Assembly: GCF_016745255.1 (NCBI RefSeq)
Contig: NZ_JADOEQ010000006.1
Span: forward strand, 140,262-204,261
Reading direction: 5' to 3'
Length of the DNA stretch: 64,000 nucleotides
Origin: Enterococcus sp. BWR-S5
GTDB taxonomy: Bacteria > Bacillota > Bacilli > Lactobacillales > Enterococcaceae
Position numbers and translations under genes: made by a program. The notes under the pieces are model-generated. The model was not told the origin of the DNA and did no database searches. It saw only the letters and a list, made by a program, of their open reading frames with translations. This document shows positions 9,022 through 17,798 of this stretch, one piece after another (within the stretch, counting starts at the first letter, position 1; each line of letters opens with the position of its first letter).

Positions 9022-9906
9022 ATGGTAGATAATTTACAATTAGTTATTATTACAGGTATGAGTGGGGCTGGTAAAACAGTTGCTATTCAATGTTTTGAAG
9101 ATATGGGGTATTTTTGTATTGATAATATGCCTCCAAGTCTGATCCCAAAATTTTGGGAGCTGATTAAAGAGTCTGGAAAGGTTTCTAAGATTGCGTTAGT
9201 CGTTGACTTACGTTCTCGTTCTTTCTTTAGAGAAATTCAAAATATGCTGGTAGAAATCGAGAATACAAATGTTATCGATACAACCGTTATGTTCTTAGAT
9301 GCGACAGACGAAGAGCTTGTTTCACGTTATAAAGAAACTAGGAGAACACACCCATTGGCGATGGATGGTCTAATTACTGAGGGTATTCGAAAAGAAAGAG
9401 GCTTGCTGGAGGAAATTAAGGGAGATGCTCAACTGGTCATTGATACGACAGAATTATCCCCTCGTCAGTTAAGAGAAAGAATCAGTAATGAATTCCGCTC
9501 AAAGGATACCCATGAATTTAGAATCGAAATGGTTTCATTTGGTTTCAAATATGGATTGCCGATAGATGCTGATATCGTAATGGATGTTCGTTTTCTGCCA
9601 AATCCACACTATATTCCTGAGCTGCGGCCACTTACAGGGATGGATAAAGCAGTTTATGACTATGTGATGAATTTTCCGGAAACCGAGGAATTTTATACAA
9701 GATTTACAGGTTTATTAGAATATGTTTTACCAGGATACAGAAAAGAAGGAAAGTCGAATGTGACGATTGCTATTGGTTGTACAGGCGGTCAACACCGTTC
9801 TGTTGCCTTAACAGAGCGCATTTTTAAGGAATTAGAGAAAATTTATCATGTGAATGTTACACATCGAGATAAAGATAAGAGGAAAGAGACGGTGAATCGC
9901 TCATGA
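9022..9906 (+). CDS. rapZ: RapZ-family nucleotide-binding protein (YvcJ)
   Basis: 294 residues, the usual length. The family binds GTP/ATP and, in E. coli, RNA: RapZ controls the amino-sugar pathway through small RNAs. In Firmicutes (YvcJ) the role is less clear and has been linked to competence. The P-loop GMSGAGKT lies near residue 13. The conserved C-terminal region with [12 protein letters not shown], a signature of the family, is near residue 252. The ATG at 9022 is set by the repeat-borne GAGGAG upstream. The gene overlaps yvcK by four bases (ATGA). The order rapZ-yvcK-whiA is conserved in Firmicutes. Its leader with four structured repeats is the unusual part. Confidence 0.95.
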   Translation: MVDNLQLVIITGMSGAGKTVAIQCFEDMGYFCIDNMPPSLIPKFWELIKESGKVSKIALVVDLRSRSFFREIQNMLVEIENTNVIDTTVMFLDATDEELVSRYKETRRTHPLAMDGLITEGIRKERGLLEEIKGDAQLVIDTTELSPRQLRERISNEFRSKDTHEFRIEMVSFGFKYGLPIDADIVMDVRFLPNPHYIPELRPLTGMDKAVYDYVMNFPETEEFYTRFTGLLEYVLPGYRKEGKSNVTIAIGCTGGQHRSVALTERIFKELEKIYHVNVTHRDKDKRKETVNRS

Positions 9907-10895
9907 AAACTTATCGAATCCGCAAGCCTAAAATTGTTGTTGTTGGTGGGGGAACAGGTTTGCCGGTGATTTTGAAGAGTCTTCGAAATCAAGGAGCAGA
10001 CATTACAGCTGTAGTGACAGTTGCTGATGATGGCGGGAGTAGCGGCGAGATTCGAAAGTCAATGAACTTGACACCGCCCGGAGATTTAAGAAATGTGTTA
10101 GTGGCTCTCTCTGACATGCCTCAGCTATATGAAGATATTTTTCAATATCGTTTCAATGAAAAGGATAAGTATTTTGCAAACCACGCTATAGGTAATCTGA
10201 TTATCGCAGCAGTTTCTGAGATGAGAGGCAGCACTTATGAAGCCATTCAGTTGCTGTCGAAGATGATGCATGTGGACGGACATATCTATCCATCATCAGA
10301 AAGACCGTTAACTCTTCATGCTGTCTTTAAGGATGGCACAGTGGCTGTCGGTGAATCGAACATCGCGGTAGATCGAAAGACGATTGATCACGTGTTTGTT
10401 ACGAATACAAATGATGAGGAACAACCAAAAGCAGCTAGAAAAGTTGTGACGGCGATTGAAGAGGCAGATATGATTGTTTTAGGTCCCGGTAGTCTGTTCA
10501 CAAGTATTCTGCCTAATTTAGTTATCGGGGAAATTGGTGAGGCTATTCTTAAGCGAACTGGTGAAGTGGTTTATATTTGTAATATCATGACCCAGAAGGG
10601 TGAAACAGAACATTTTACTGATGCTGACCATATCCGCGTGCTCCATGAACATTTAGGAGAGAAATTTGTAGATACCGTTTTGGTAAATACTGAGCTGGTT
10701 CCTGACGGCTATATGGATTTTGATGTCTACGATGAGTATCTTGTTCAGGTTGTCCATGATTTTCAAGGACTTAGAGATGCTGGGTGTCGCGTAATTTCAA
10801 CTGATTTCTTGGAACTGAGAAACGGTGGCGTTTTCCATGATGGAGATAAAGTAGTGGAAGAGCTTTTCCGAATCGTCTTCGGAGCGAAATATTAA
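9903..10895 (+). CDS. yvcK: YvcK family protein (gluconeogenesis factor / envelope homeostasis)
   Basis: 330 residues with the N-terminal VVGGGTGLP and [11 protein letters not shown] motifs that mark the YvcK/CofD-like fold. In B. subtilis YvcK binds UDP-sugars, is needed for growth on gluconeogenic carbon sources and affects cell-wall synthesis; these roles are known for relatives, not shown here. It starts inside the stop of rapZ (ATGA overlap), which suggests translational coupling. whiA follows after 34 bases with its own strong ribosome site. Confidence 0.95.
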   Translation: MKTYRIRKPKIVVVGGGTGLPVILKSLRNQGADITAVVTVADDGGSSGEIRKSMNLTPPGDLRNVLVALSDMPQLYEDIFQYRFNEKDKYFANHAIGNLIIAAVSEMRGSTYEAIQLLSKMMHVDGHIYPSSERPLTLHAVFKDGTVAVGESNIAVDRKTIDHVFVTNTNDEEQPKAARKVVTAIEEADMIVLGPGSLFTSILPNLVIGEIGEAILKRTGEVVYICNIMTQKGETEHFTDADHIRVLHEHLGEKFVDTVLVNTELVPDGYMDFDVYDEYLVQVVHDFQGLRDAGCRVISTDFLELRNGGVFHDGDKVVEELFRIVFGAKY

Positions 10896-10929
10896 TCAAT
10901 AACATACTATCGGAAAGGAGGCATAAGCT

Positions 10930-11865
10930 ATGTCATTTGCATCAGATGTCAAAAAGGAACTGACGACACTGGAAGTGCATAGAGAGCATGCCCGCGCAGA
11001 ACTGGCAGCACTTATTCGAATGAATGGTTCCCTGAGCTTGGTCAATCAGCATTTTGTTTTGAATGTACAGACGGAGAATGCAGCCATTGCAAGAAGAATC
11101 TATTCGCTGCTGAAGGATCATTACGATGTTCGCTCAGAGCTTTTAGTGAGAAGAAAGATGAAGTTAAAAAAGAACAACGTATATATTGTTCGTTTGAAGC
11201 AGGATACGGAGTCTGTATTAGCGGATTTGGATATCATGGACGGGTTGATGTTTCAGGATCATGTGTCAGAAGAGATTGTTGGGAATGCACAGAAAATGCG
11301 CTCCTATCTACGTGGTGCCTTTATGGCTACTGGGTCTGTCAATAATCCGGAGACAAGCAGGTACCACCTTGAGATATTCTCAATCTATGAGGAGCATAAC
11401 AATGATATTTGCGATATGTTAAACTATTATGATTTAAATGCTCGAACGTTGGAACGTAGGAGCGGTTATATTTCTTATCTAAAGGGAGCAGAGAAAATTG
11501 CTGATTTTCTCACGTTGATTGGCGCAACAAATTCAATGCTGAAATTTGAGGATGTGCGAATTGTTCGTGATATGAGAAACTCAGTCAATCGTCTCGTGAA
11601 TTGTGAGACAGCGAACCTCAACAAAACAATTGATGCAGCTTCTAAGCAAATAGAAAATATTCAATATATTGATAATACTGTTGGCTTACAGGCGCTGCCT
11701 GGTAAATTACAGGAAATCGCCGAGCTTCGTTTGGAGCATCCTGAGGTTAGTCTGAAGGAGTTGGGGGAAATGATTCCTTCCGGTATGATTTCAAAATCAG
11801 GTATTAATCATCGCATTCGTAAAATTAATGAGTTTGCAGATAAATTACGAGAACAAAGCGCTTAA
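10930..11865 (+). CDS. whiA: WhiA DNA-binding protein
   Basis: 311 residues, normal for WhiA. The protein joins an N-terminal LAGLIDADG-homing-endonuclease-like fold (about 10-215) that has lost nuclease function in this family to a C-terminal helix-turn-helix (about 225-305, including [22 protein letters not shown]). WhiA regulates sporulation septation in Streptomyces; in Firmicutes it affects cell division and chromosome segregation. The start follows AAAGGAGG. It is the last gene of the operon and is followed by a terminator. Confidence 0.95.
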   Translation: MSFASDVKKELTTLEVHREHARAELAALIRMNGSLSLVNQHFVLNVQTENAAIARRIYSLLKDHYDVRSELLVRRKMKLKKNNVYIVRLKQDTESVLADLDIMDGLMFQDHVSEEIVGNAQKMRSYLRGAFMATGSVNNPETSRYHLEIFSIYEEHNNDICDMLNYYDLNARTLERRSGYISYLKGAEKIADFLTLIGATNSMLKFEDVRIVRDMRNSVNRLVNCETANLNKTIDAASKQIENIQYIDNTVGLQALPGKLQEIAELRLEHPEVSLKELGEMIPSGMISKSGINHRIRKINEFADKLREQSA

Positions 11866-11872
11866 CATTTTT

Positions 11873-11919
11873 AAAGAACATTTCAGTTTGTAAATAAACA
11901 GACTGAAATGTTCTTTTTT
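11873..11919. terminator. Bidirectional terminator after whiA
   Basis: AAAGAACATTTCAGT pairs with ACTGAAATGTTCTTT, followed by a T-run. The A-run on the left would serve the convergent membrane-protein gene. Confidence 0.85.
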
Positions 11920-11940
11920 GTTGCAGAAAGCTGTTTGAAA

Positions 11941-12807
11941 CTAACAGCTTAAATGCTTGAAGTAGCGGAAGGAATAGTTGAGAGAAAATGCTGATAGGAG
12001 AATGAAACTAATAACCTTTGTAAGCAGTGCAATCATTGGAAGCTCAATTCCGGCAAGCAGCATGATGCCCGTTTGGAGTATAACCATCAAACCAACTGCT
12101 GTACACAAAATGAGTGTTAGTGGTAAATAAATATACGCTTGTGGCTCTTCTTTTCTCAGCAAATACAGAACAATGAAAATAAAAGGACTGACGACACTCA
12201 TATCTATAACATAAGTAATTTCTGTAGTATAGATATCTATTTGCTCTAGGCTTTGTCCTGACAGCAAAGAAGAAAGGATGTCAGGCAGCCAAGCTGCAAA
12301 TAAGGAGAGTCCTGCAATAAACAGAAGCAGTCGAACACCCCGCGTATTGGGATTCCACGCTTGTTTTTCAGCAAGCTGCTGTGAATGCAGTTGAATCAAG
12401 CAGCAAATAGAACCGAAGAAAGACGAACCAAAGCTGGCGATGTAAATCAAATGCAGGGGATTGTAAACGACGCCAAAGCCTTGACTAAAAGAATAATAAA
12501 GCTGAACAGAGAGAAGCCCGGTTAATAAAAGTAATGATTTTTGACTGTTACTATGTCTATATTTGACTAAATGGAAGGCTAAAAAAATCAGGACAAAAAA
12601 CATAGTGATATCTGTTCCGATAAGTATTGGCGCTTTGAAATAGGAGTCATGGGCGTAAATGCCAGCTCCCCATAAAGTAATTGTTTTTCCATATTGATTG
12701 AGAACCTCATAAGAATGACTTGCGTCAAAGGATAAAATGCCGACAATTGCTGAAAGTAATCCTGTTAGGATTGATATTGTAGTAAGAGCTTCAATTTTCT
12801 TTTTCAT
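11941..12807 (-). CDS. Multi-pass membrane protein of unknown function
   Basis: 288 residues with about eight hydrophobic segments (for example near 10-28, 63-80, 90-108, 118-140, 160-178, 205-222, 228-255 and 258-278). There is a polar outer loop after the first segment and no signal peptide. I do not recognise the family. The start has AAGGAGG upstream. It lies 45 bases downstream of the flavodoxin-like gene on the same strand and so probably belongs to the operon controlled by the divergent TetR regulator. A function in redox or export with the flavodoxin is a guess only. Confidence 0.8.
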   Translation of the reverse strand: MKKKIEALTTISILTGLLSAIVGILSFDASHSYEVLNQYGKTITLWGAGIYAHDSYFKAPILIGTDITMFFVLIFLAFHLVKYRHSNSQKSLLLLTGLLSVQLYYSFSQGFGVVYNPLHLIYIASFGSSFFGSICCLIQLHSQQLAEKQAWNPNTRGVRLLLFIAGLSLFAAWLPDILSSLLSGQSLEQIDIYTTEITYVIDMSVVSPFIFIVLYLLRKEEPQAYIYLPLTLILCTAVGLMVILQTGIMLLAGIELPMIALLTKVISFILLSAFSLNYSFRYFKHLSC

Positions 12808-12852
12808 TTGTTTCCTCCTTTATGTCAGATCTCTTTTTTCAGTTATTTGATT

Positions 12853-13353
12853 TTACTGGTTCATTAGAGAGAGAAGCTCATTCAAATTTTCTTCATGCAC
12901 CTGCTGATGACTTGTTTTTAAGTTTAAGGAGAGCTGATTATCGGAGAATATTTTCTTCAAAATCATCTTTTCAACTATGTTCATCTTATTTGTTAGACAA
13001 ATACCACCAATAAATAACGTTGCCGATGCGTGTTGTCGCAGCTTGTCAGGAAAGACAGTACGGAGCTGTGTCTCTATTTTAGTCGGTTCCCATTGAATAC
13101 CTGTATTGGCCAAAAATAGACGCTTTTCTTTGAGTCGGACAGTATTTTCCTGTAGAAATCGAATGGCTGGTTTTCGTAAATTTCCTGCATAGGTCGGAGC
13201 TGCGAATAAAATCTGGTCATAATCAGATGATTGAATGGTCGAAAATTCTTTCATTTGTAAAAGCGTAGTTGAATGGTGTAATTGAGTACAAAGCCTATTC
13301 ATTATTTCCAGTGTACCACCTCTTTTAGAATCATAAACAATTAATGTGTTCAC
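12853..13353 (-). CDS. Flavodoxin-domain protein
   Basis: 166 residues from the GTG at 13353, chosen because AAAGGAGAG lies just upstream. The longer frame starts with a TTG inside that site. The N-terminus TLIVYDSKRGGTLEIMNRL is a flavodoxin FMN-phosphate loop. Later segments (FAAPTYAGNLRKPAIRFL, LFLANTGIQWEP) fit the FMN isoalloxazine loops, resembling the flavodoxin/HemG-like group. It is likely a cytoplasmic electron carrier or quinone/porphyrinogen-type reductase; the substrate is unknown. It heads a two-gene operon with the membrane protein at 11941. A perfect palindrome at 13386-13404 sits in its promoter region. Confidence 0.82.
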   Translation of the reverse strand: MNTLIVYDSKRGGTLEIMNRLCTQLHHSTTLLQMKEFSTIQSSDYDQILFAAPTYAGNLRKPAIRFLQENTVRLKEKRLFLANTGIQWEPTKIETQLRTVFPDKLRQHASATLFIGGICLTNKMNIVEKMILKKIFSDNQLSLNLKTSHQQVHEENLNELLSLMNQ

Positions 13354-13385
13354 TATTTTCTCTCCTTTTTTGAACAAAGTTTATT

Positions 13386-13404
13386 AAATGAACGATGTTC
13401 ATTT
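13386..13404. promoter_or_regulatory. TetR-type operator 1 (19-bp palindrome)
   Basis: AAATGAAC-GAT-GTTCATTT is a perfect eight-base inverted repeat with a three-base centre, 33 bases upstream of the flavodoxin start. A second, imperfect copy lies before tetR at 13494-13512. Confidence 0.75.
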
Positions 13405-13493
13405 TTATATAATAATAGCACAACAAAAAAAGAAGTAAAGAAAATAATGATTGAAAATAATGAATAGTTTTACTATAGTAGGAGATAAGATTG

Positions 13494-13512
13494 AAATGAA
13501 CAGTGTTTATAA
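13494..13512. promoter_or_regulatory. TetR-type operator 2 (imperfect copy)
   Basis: AAATGAAC-AGT-GTTTATAA repeats the left half of operator 1 and most of the right half. It overlaps the tetR ribosome site, as expected for autoregulation. Confidence 0.6.
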
Positions 13513-13523
13513 GGAGAAGAGAT

Positions 13524-14123
13524 ATGGACAGTAAAGTAAGAAAAGAACAAGAACGCAGAATGCTTGAGAATAAAATTGTTGATGCTGCTGTTGCAATTAT
13601 TACCGAAGAAGGATTTAGTAAGCTTTCCATTCGAAAAATTGCAACAAAAATTGGTTATGCACCGGGAACAATTTATAATTATTACAAGAATAAGGATGAA
13701 ATATTGGATCATATTTACTATACTGTCTATTTGGAAACTGTAGAAAAAGTCAAAGCGACACTGGCAGTCAGTAAAAACTTGCCGGAAAACGAGCAGCTTA
13801 GAATGAGTAGTCTGATATTTATCTATACACTAACAAAATATCCCGAAAAATTTAAAGTTGTCATGCTGCGAACCAAGGAAGAGGATAGTCAAGAGGCACC
13901 GACTGGCGAAGATAAACAAGGAACGGATATTTTACAGAAAATGATTGCAGATGGAAAAGAAAAGGGCTTGTTTCCGGCGGCAACAGATACTTCTGCGGAA
14001 TTATTACTGGTTGCGTTGATGGGGTTTGTATTCCATATTGTCAACAACGATATTTCTTTGGACGAGCAGGGCAAAGTAATGGCTGAGGCCTATGTGGATT
14101 TTCTGATTTCGGGGTTGAAATAG
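13524..14123 (+). CDS. TetR/AcrR family transcriptional regulator
   Basis: 199 residues from the ATG at 13524, which follows AAGGAG. The N-terminal helix-turn-helix (about 12-58) contains SIRKIATKIGYAPGTIYNYYKNKDEIL, the classic TetR recognition pattern. The C-terminal ligand-binding half is not assignable. It is divergent from the flavodoxin/membrane-protein operon. The two matching palindromes at 13386 and 13494 make it the probable repressor of both transcripts. The inducer is unknown. An 18-base-pair terminator follows. Confidence 0.93.
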   Translation: MDSKVRKEQERRMLENKIVDAAVAIITEEGFSKLSIRKIATKIGYAPGTIYNYYKNKDEILDHIYYTVYLETVEKVKATLAVSKNLPENEQLRMSSLIFIYTLTKYPEKFKVVMLRTKEEDSQEAPTGEDKQGTDILQKMIADGKEKGLFPAATDTSAELLLVALMGFVFHIVNNDISLDEQGKVMAEAYVDFLISGLK

Positions 14124-14125
14124 CA

Positions 14126-14173
14126 AATAAGCGGAACAGCAATTATCTTATCATTGCTGTTCCGCTTATTTTT
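14126..14173. terminator. Bidirectional terminator between tetR and the DsbA-like gene
   Basis: AATAAGCGGAACAGCAAT pairs perfectly over 18 bases with 14153-14170, followed by T on the plus strand. The A-rich left side suits the convergent gene. Confidence 0.9.
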
Positions 14174-14203
14174 AGTTGACTGAATGTCTCTAAATCAATG
14201 TAC

Positions 14204-14725
14204 TTACTTTTCGTTTAGAATGTCCAGAAGCTCTTCTCTTGAAATGTTTTCGTCAAAAATATGATCGTTAACAATTACAGTGGGAACAAACTTGATGTTT
14301 GCGGCTTCAGCTTCGGCAATTACCTGTTGAGCAATTGCAGTGTTATCCATTTTAGACAGCTCCAGATTATCCTCAGCAAATTGTCTTACTCCATCTAATG
14401 ACAATTTACCCCAATCATTTTGTGTCGCATAGATTTGGCGAATATCCGTTAGCCCTTTTAATGGCAGCTCGTAGTTGATATGCTCATGCATGACATTTCC
14501 CGGCAATAGACTTTCCTTTTCCTTATCAAAGAGCTTGATAATTCGTTGTACTTTTCCTTCGTTGACATAGTCCGTTAATAGGTCGTAGTATTCTTCAAAC
14601 CACTGTTTACAAAATGGGCAACGTACATTCATGAACTCGTACATTTTAATTGGTGCTGAGTCCTCTCCGATAACAAGTCCGGTCATTGTTTTTGCAGGTA
14701 AAGCGTTAATAATTGAAATATCCAT
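14204..14725 (-). CDS. DsbA-like thioredoxin-fold protein (thioredoxin_4 type)
   Basis: 173 residues, no signal peptide. The active site CPFC is at C36 and C39, followed by a helical insertion and a cis-proline region FVPTVIVND, in the order seen in DsbA-like oxidoreductases. It is probably a cytoplasmic thiol-disulfide oxidoreductase; the partner is unknown. Its start has AAGGAGC upstream. It lies downstream of clpP on the same strand but is separated by a strong terminator, so it is probably a separate unit. A DsbA-like gene beside clpP is common in enterococci. Confidence 0.88.
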   Translation of the reverse strand: MDISIINALPAKTMTGLVIGEDSAPIKMYEFMNVRCPFCKQWFEEYYDLLTDYVNEGKVQRIIKLFDKEKESLLPGNVMHEHINYELPLKGLTDIRQIYATQNDWGKLSLDGVRQFAEDNLELSKMDNTAIAQQVIAEAEAANIKFVPTVIVNDHIFDENISREELLDILNEK

Positions 14726-14828
14726 GGATTGATAGCTCCTTTTATGAATTCATTGATTTTGTATTATGTGAGAGTTTGCCGTCACATGCTCCTTATTAAG
14801 TGTAACGTCTTTTCTCGCAAATCCAAAG

Positions 14829-14888
14829 TAAAAAGAACCTCCTTTCAAAAGTCAGAGGGTAACCACTGACTTTTAAAGAAGGTTCTTT
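14829..14888 (-). terminator. clpP terminator
   Basis: A long stem-loop read on the minus strand: AAAGAACCT and AAAAGTCAG pair with CTGACTTTT and AGGTTCTTT, followed by T. It sits 12 bases past the clpP stop. Confidence 0.85.
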
Positions 14889-14900
14889 GTCTAAGCATAA

Positions 14901-15494
14901 TTAGCTTAAAGAGCTGCTGTTTTCCATCACTTCATCGATTAAGCCATAATCTTTTGCTTGTTGAGCAGTCATGAAGTTGTCACGGTCTGTATCCTTTTCA
15001 ATCACTTCGATTGGTTGTCCGGTACGTTCAGCTAGAATTTTATTCAAGCGTTCACGTGTGTCCAGAATATGCTTCGCAGCAATCTCAATCTCTGTTGCTT
15101 GACCTTGGGCCCCGCCAAGAGGTTGGTGAATCATAATTTCTGCATTAGGGAGAGCAAAACGTTTGCCCTTTTGTCCTGCTGTCAGCAAGAAGCTTCCCAT
15201 AGAAGCAGCCATCCCTAGAACGATTGTTTGAACATCTGCCTTAACAAAGTTCATTGTATCGAAAATAGCTAACCCAGCTGAAACACTTCCGCCTGGTGAG
15301 TTGATATACAGATAGATATCCTTTTCAGAATCCTGTGCATCAAGGAATAACAACTGCGCAATTACTGAGTTTGCTACATTGTCATCAATCGGACCGCTCA
15401 GCATGATGATTCTATCCTTCAATAAACGAGAGTAAATATCGTAGGCTCTTTCGCCACGAGATGATTGTTCAATAACTGTAGGTATTAAATTCAT
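14901..15494 (-). CDS. clpP: ATP-dependent Clp protease proteolytic subunit
   Basis: 197 residues, full length. ClpP forms the 14-subunit serine protease barrel used with ClpC, ClpE and ClpX. The nucleophile Ser lies in [11 protein letters not shown] near residue 97, His in MIHQPLGG near 122, and the catalytic Asp in the KDTDRDNFM segment near 171. The ATG at 15494 follows AGGAGG at nine bases; an earlier ATG in the same stretch is out of frame. A CtsR box overlaps the -35, so heat and protein-stress control is expected. Spx and MecA, known Clp-system partners, are encoded at the other end of the window. Confidence 0.98.
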   Translation of the reverse strand: MNLIPTVIEQSSRGERAYDIYSRLLKDRIIMLSGPIDDNVANSVIAQLLFLDAQDSEKDIYLYINSPGGSVSAGLAIFDTMNFVKADVQTIVLGMAASMGSFLLTAGQKGKRFALPNAEIMIHQPLGGAQGQATEIEIAAKHILDTRERLNKILAERTGQPIEVIEKDTDRDNFMTAQQAKDYGLIDEVMENSSSLS

Positions 15495-15566
15495 AGTTCA
15501 TATCCTCCTATATAAAAAGCTTCGCAATGATATTTTAACATAATGCATCTTGTAATGCTTAAAAAA

Positions 15567-15595
15567 AGTATACTCTAAAGGTCAATAAAGGTCAA
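15567..15595 (-). promoter_or_regulatory. clpP promoter
   Basis: On the minus strand, -35 TTGACC (15595-15590), exactly 17 bases, then -10 TATACT (15572-15567). Confidence 0.85.
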
Positions 15596-15596
15596 T
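15580..15596. promoter_or_regulatory. CtsR operator overlapping the clpP -35
   Basis: GGTCAAT-AAA-GGTCAAT fits the CtsR heptad direct repeat RGTCAAA-NAN-RGTCAAA with one mismatch in each heptad. It covers the -35, consistent with repression. Confidence 0.85.
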
Positions 15597-15806
15597 GAAA
15601 TTGCATTCGAGAAATTTTTCAGAATTTTTATAGAATTTCAATTTCTGATTATCAAACACTTTTTTCTAAAAGAAAAAAATTGATAAATATTCGAATGAAT
15701 AATATGGTAAAATTTTTTATGGTAACATTTGGAAGCGCATTTTCTAAAATTGTTTTTAAATGAAGACAGAATCGGAGTTATTTGGAAATAAAAGGAGGAA
15801 GTAATT

Positions 15807-16085
15807 GTGGGAGAGGTTTCTACAAATTCCAGTATTGCTGGGCGTTTGGCAACAGATATTTTTTCGTCAATGGACACATTAAATAGTAATTTGTCAGTAA
15901 CAAAAGACAGTCAATCGACTGTAAATGGGAATACTAGCGCTCATGAAGCCATTGATGACCTAAGCTCTATGGTCCAAGCAGTTTGTTCAGCAATAGGGAC
16001 AGATGCAAACAATTTGAAGAGCGTAGCAGCAGAGTTTGAAGCCGCTGATCTTTCTGTTCGTCAAATGATGAGTGGTCCTCTATGA
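15807..16085 (+). CDS. WXG100-like LXG-toxin partner (DUF3130/TIGR04197 type)
   Basis: 92 residues, helical, starting at a GTG after AAAGGAGG. It is small, Ser/Asn/Thr-rich and lacks membrane segments. Its length, its place as first gene before a DUF3958-like gene and an LXG gene, and its ending (SVRQMMSGPL) fit the DUF3130 family. Members form a complex with the LXG domain and help target the toxin to the type VII secretion apparatus. It overlaps the next gene by four bases, so production with its partners is probably coupled. The family call is from recognition of pattern and context, not a search. Confidence 0.78.
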   Translation: MGEVSTNSSIAGRLATDIFSSMDTLNSNLSVTKDSQSTVNGNTSAHEAIDDLSSMVQAVCSAIGTDANNLKSVAAEFEAADLSVRQMMSGPL

Positions 16086-16456
16086 GTAATGAAAATAAGA
16101 CAATTAATCAATGGGACGAGTTGTCTTTAGAAGAACGGAAAATTGAAAATGCAATGGACGAAGCGACAGAAATGAAACGAAAAATTGCCAGAATCGAAGA
16201 TGAGTACGAAGAACTGTTTGCCCATACAACGCATTTAGCCGAGCGTTTGGATAAATTTTCAAAAAATGAAAGCGACCGATACTTATTTGAGGATATACAG
16301 TGGCAAATTCGACAAAAGCAAAAAGATGTTTTTCATTATTTAGAGGATGAAAAAGATACATTGCAAAAAGAATTGAAAGAGTTGGAAGATAGAGACAACG
16401 AAATTTTTTATGAAAAGAAAAAAATGTTAGTAGAGGAGGAGTACGATGGGAACTGA
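16082..16456 (+). CDS. Coiled-coil LXG-toxin partner (DUF3958-like)
   Basis: 124 residues, almost entirely charged helix and coiled coil, with Glu/Lys-rich heptads (for example KRKIARIEDEYEELFAH and LQKELKELEDRD) and no membrane segment. Its position between a DUF3130-like gene and an LXG gene, with overlaps on both sides (4 and 11 bases), matches DUF3958-type accessory proteins. These bind the helical LXG stalk together with the DUF3130 protein. It is likely cytoplasmic until secretion. Function is inferred from context and architecture. Confidence 0.75.
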   Translation: MSNENKTINQWDELSLEERKIENAMDEATEMKRKIARIEDEYEELFAHTTHLAERLDKFSKNESDRYLFEDIQWQIRQKQKDVFHYLEDEKDTLQKELKELEDRDNEIFYEKKKMLVEEEYDGN

Positions 16457-17789
16457 TGTCGATATGTATCTTGGGGCTTCTCAATCACAAGCGGGAAGTG
16501 CAGACAGGGCATGCCGAAGCTATCAGAGTGGTATAGAGAGTTTACAGGGGAGCATTAAGAATTTTGGTGCTGATCAATCATTAAAGGGAGATGCCTACAG
16601 GTCTGCAAAGACCTATTTCCAATCTGTTTATGAGCCGTTGCTACAAGGGTTGAAATTAGTAGCTGAAGCAACTGGAGAGTCTGTTAAAAAATTGCCGGAG
16701 AAATACATTTCTGAAGTAGACAGCTGCGATTTACGCTCATCAGAGCTGGAGAACGAGATTGAGGAGTGGGATCAGCAAATTCAAAGGCTGAACGAACAGC
16801 TTCAATTTGTTAAGTCAGAGCTGCCTGTTTCAAGTGAACGGGTTCAGCATATCAAGCTGATTAACAGCTTAATCAATGACTATACAGAAGTTAAGCGAAA
16901 GCTGGAAGAAAAGTTGGAAAAGCTCCTGTCTTTTAATGCCTCTTCTACAACTATATTTTCGGAGCTGGATGCTTTAAAAAGTGCTGTAAATCAAGGATTG
17001 GCACAGGTTAGCGGAGGGAAAGGCTGGAATACAGCAACAGGTCAGTTCTCAACAGACGGACTTGATATGAGTTGGGTGAGCAAAATAAATCAGGCAAATA
17101 AAGAAAGCTCAACTAGAAAGCTGGAAGAAATCATATCTCCTCCTTTTTCAACGGGAAAAGCATTGGACTTTTATGATTTAGCAAGTGAAAATCCTGATAT
17201 GGAAATTACGCCTGATATACTTGCTTGGTTACAGGAATACTCAGGAGATATCCAAGGATTGTTTGTTGACTTCAGCCTATCCGTACTTGAAGAGGGGCTA
17301 AAACAGCATGGCGATGATTGGGCAGTGTCTATAGGAACACTATTTGGAACCGTATATAATAATGCACCTTATGGGTCATGGACCAGTGGGGTTAATCAGT
17401 CAATTACTGCCGGTGTCACGAGCACAGCACAAACTACCTTCAACTCTACCACCAATGCTTTAGGATCAACAGCTTCCGCAAGTGGAATAGGTATTGGAAT
17501 TGGAACGTTGTTAGGCTTGGCGACAGGAGATTCATTTGGTCAGGCACTTGCAAGTTCAGCAGTGACAACAGGGATTTCTTTGGGAATTACTGCTCTTTTT
17601 GTCAGTAATCCGGTGGGATTGGCCGCTGTAGCAACAGCTACAATAATATCCGTTGGTGTATCAGTCATCTACAATTACAACTTTTTAGGAATTAAAGATA
17701 TTACTGAAGAAGTAGGTGGTTGGATTGATACTGGTTTGAGCAGTGTAGGCAATGCGCTAGGAAATACGTGGAATTCATTATGGAGTTGA
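16446..17789 (+). CDS. LXG-domain type VII secretion effector with glycine-rich membrane-active C-terminus
   Basis: 447 residues. The N-terminal about 200 residues are the helical LXG domain: the LG motif at 9-10 is in MYLGASQSQ, with a coiled coil at about 95-165. A linker follows (about 195-235). The C-terminal toxin region (about 290-447) contains a long Gly/Ala/Ser-rich hydrophobic tract (about 338-410) with GIGIGIGTLLGLATG, a glycine-zipper-like pattern. There is no nuclease or NADase motif. This resembles membrane-depolarising type VII toxins rather than enzymes, which is inference. It overlaps the partner gene by 11 bases. The first immunity candidate starts nine bases after its stop. 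No secretion machinery genes are in the window. Confidence 0.85.
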   Translation: MGTDVDMYLGASQSQAGSADRACRSYQSGIESLQGSIKNFGADQSLKGDAYRSAKTYFQSVYEPLLQGLKLVAEATGESVKKLPEKYISEVDSCDLRSSELENEIEEWDQQIQRLNEQLQFVKSELPVSSERVQHIKLINSLINDYTEVKRKLEEKLEKLLSFNASSTTIFSELDALKSAVNQGLAQVSGGKGWNTATGQFSTDGLDMSWVSKINQANKESSTRKLEEIISPPFSTGKALDFYDLASENPDMEITPDILAWLQEYSGDIQGLFVDFSLSVLEEGLKQHGDDWAVSIGTLFGTVYNNAPYGSWTSGVNQSITAGVTSTAQTTFNSTTNALGSTASASGIGIGIGTLLGLATGDSFGQALASSAVTTGISLGITALFVSNPVGLAAVATATIISVGVSVIYNYNFLGIKDITEEVGGWIDTGLSSVGNALGNTWNSLWS

Positions 17790-17798
17790 TAATATCCT

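Larger units (their letters stand above)
15495..15806. other. clpP / type VII effector module intergenic region
   Basis: 312 bases. The left part holds the clpP promoter and CtsR box. The right part is very AT-rich and ends in AAAGGAGG before the DUF3130-like gene. No clear promoter for the rightward module was placed. Confidence 0.5.
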
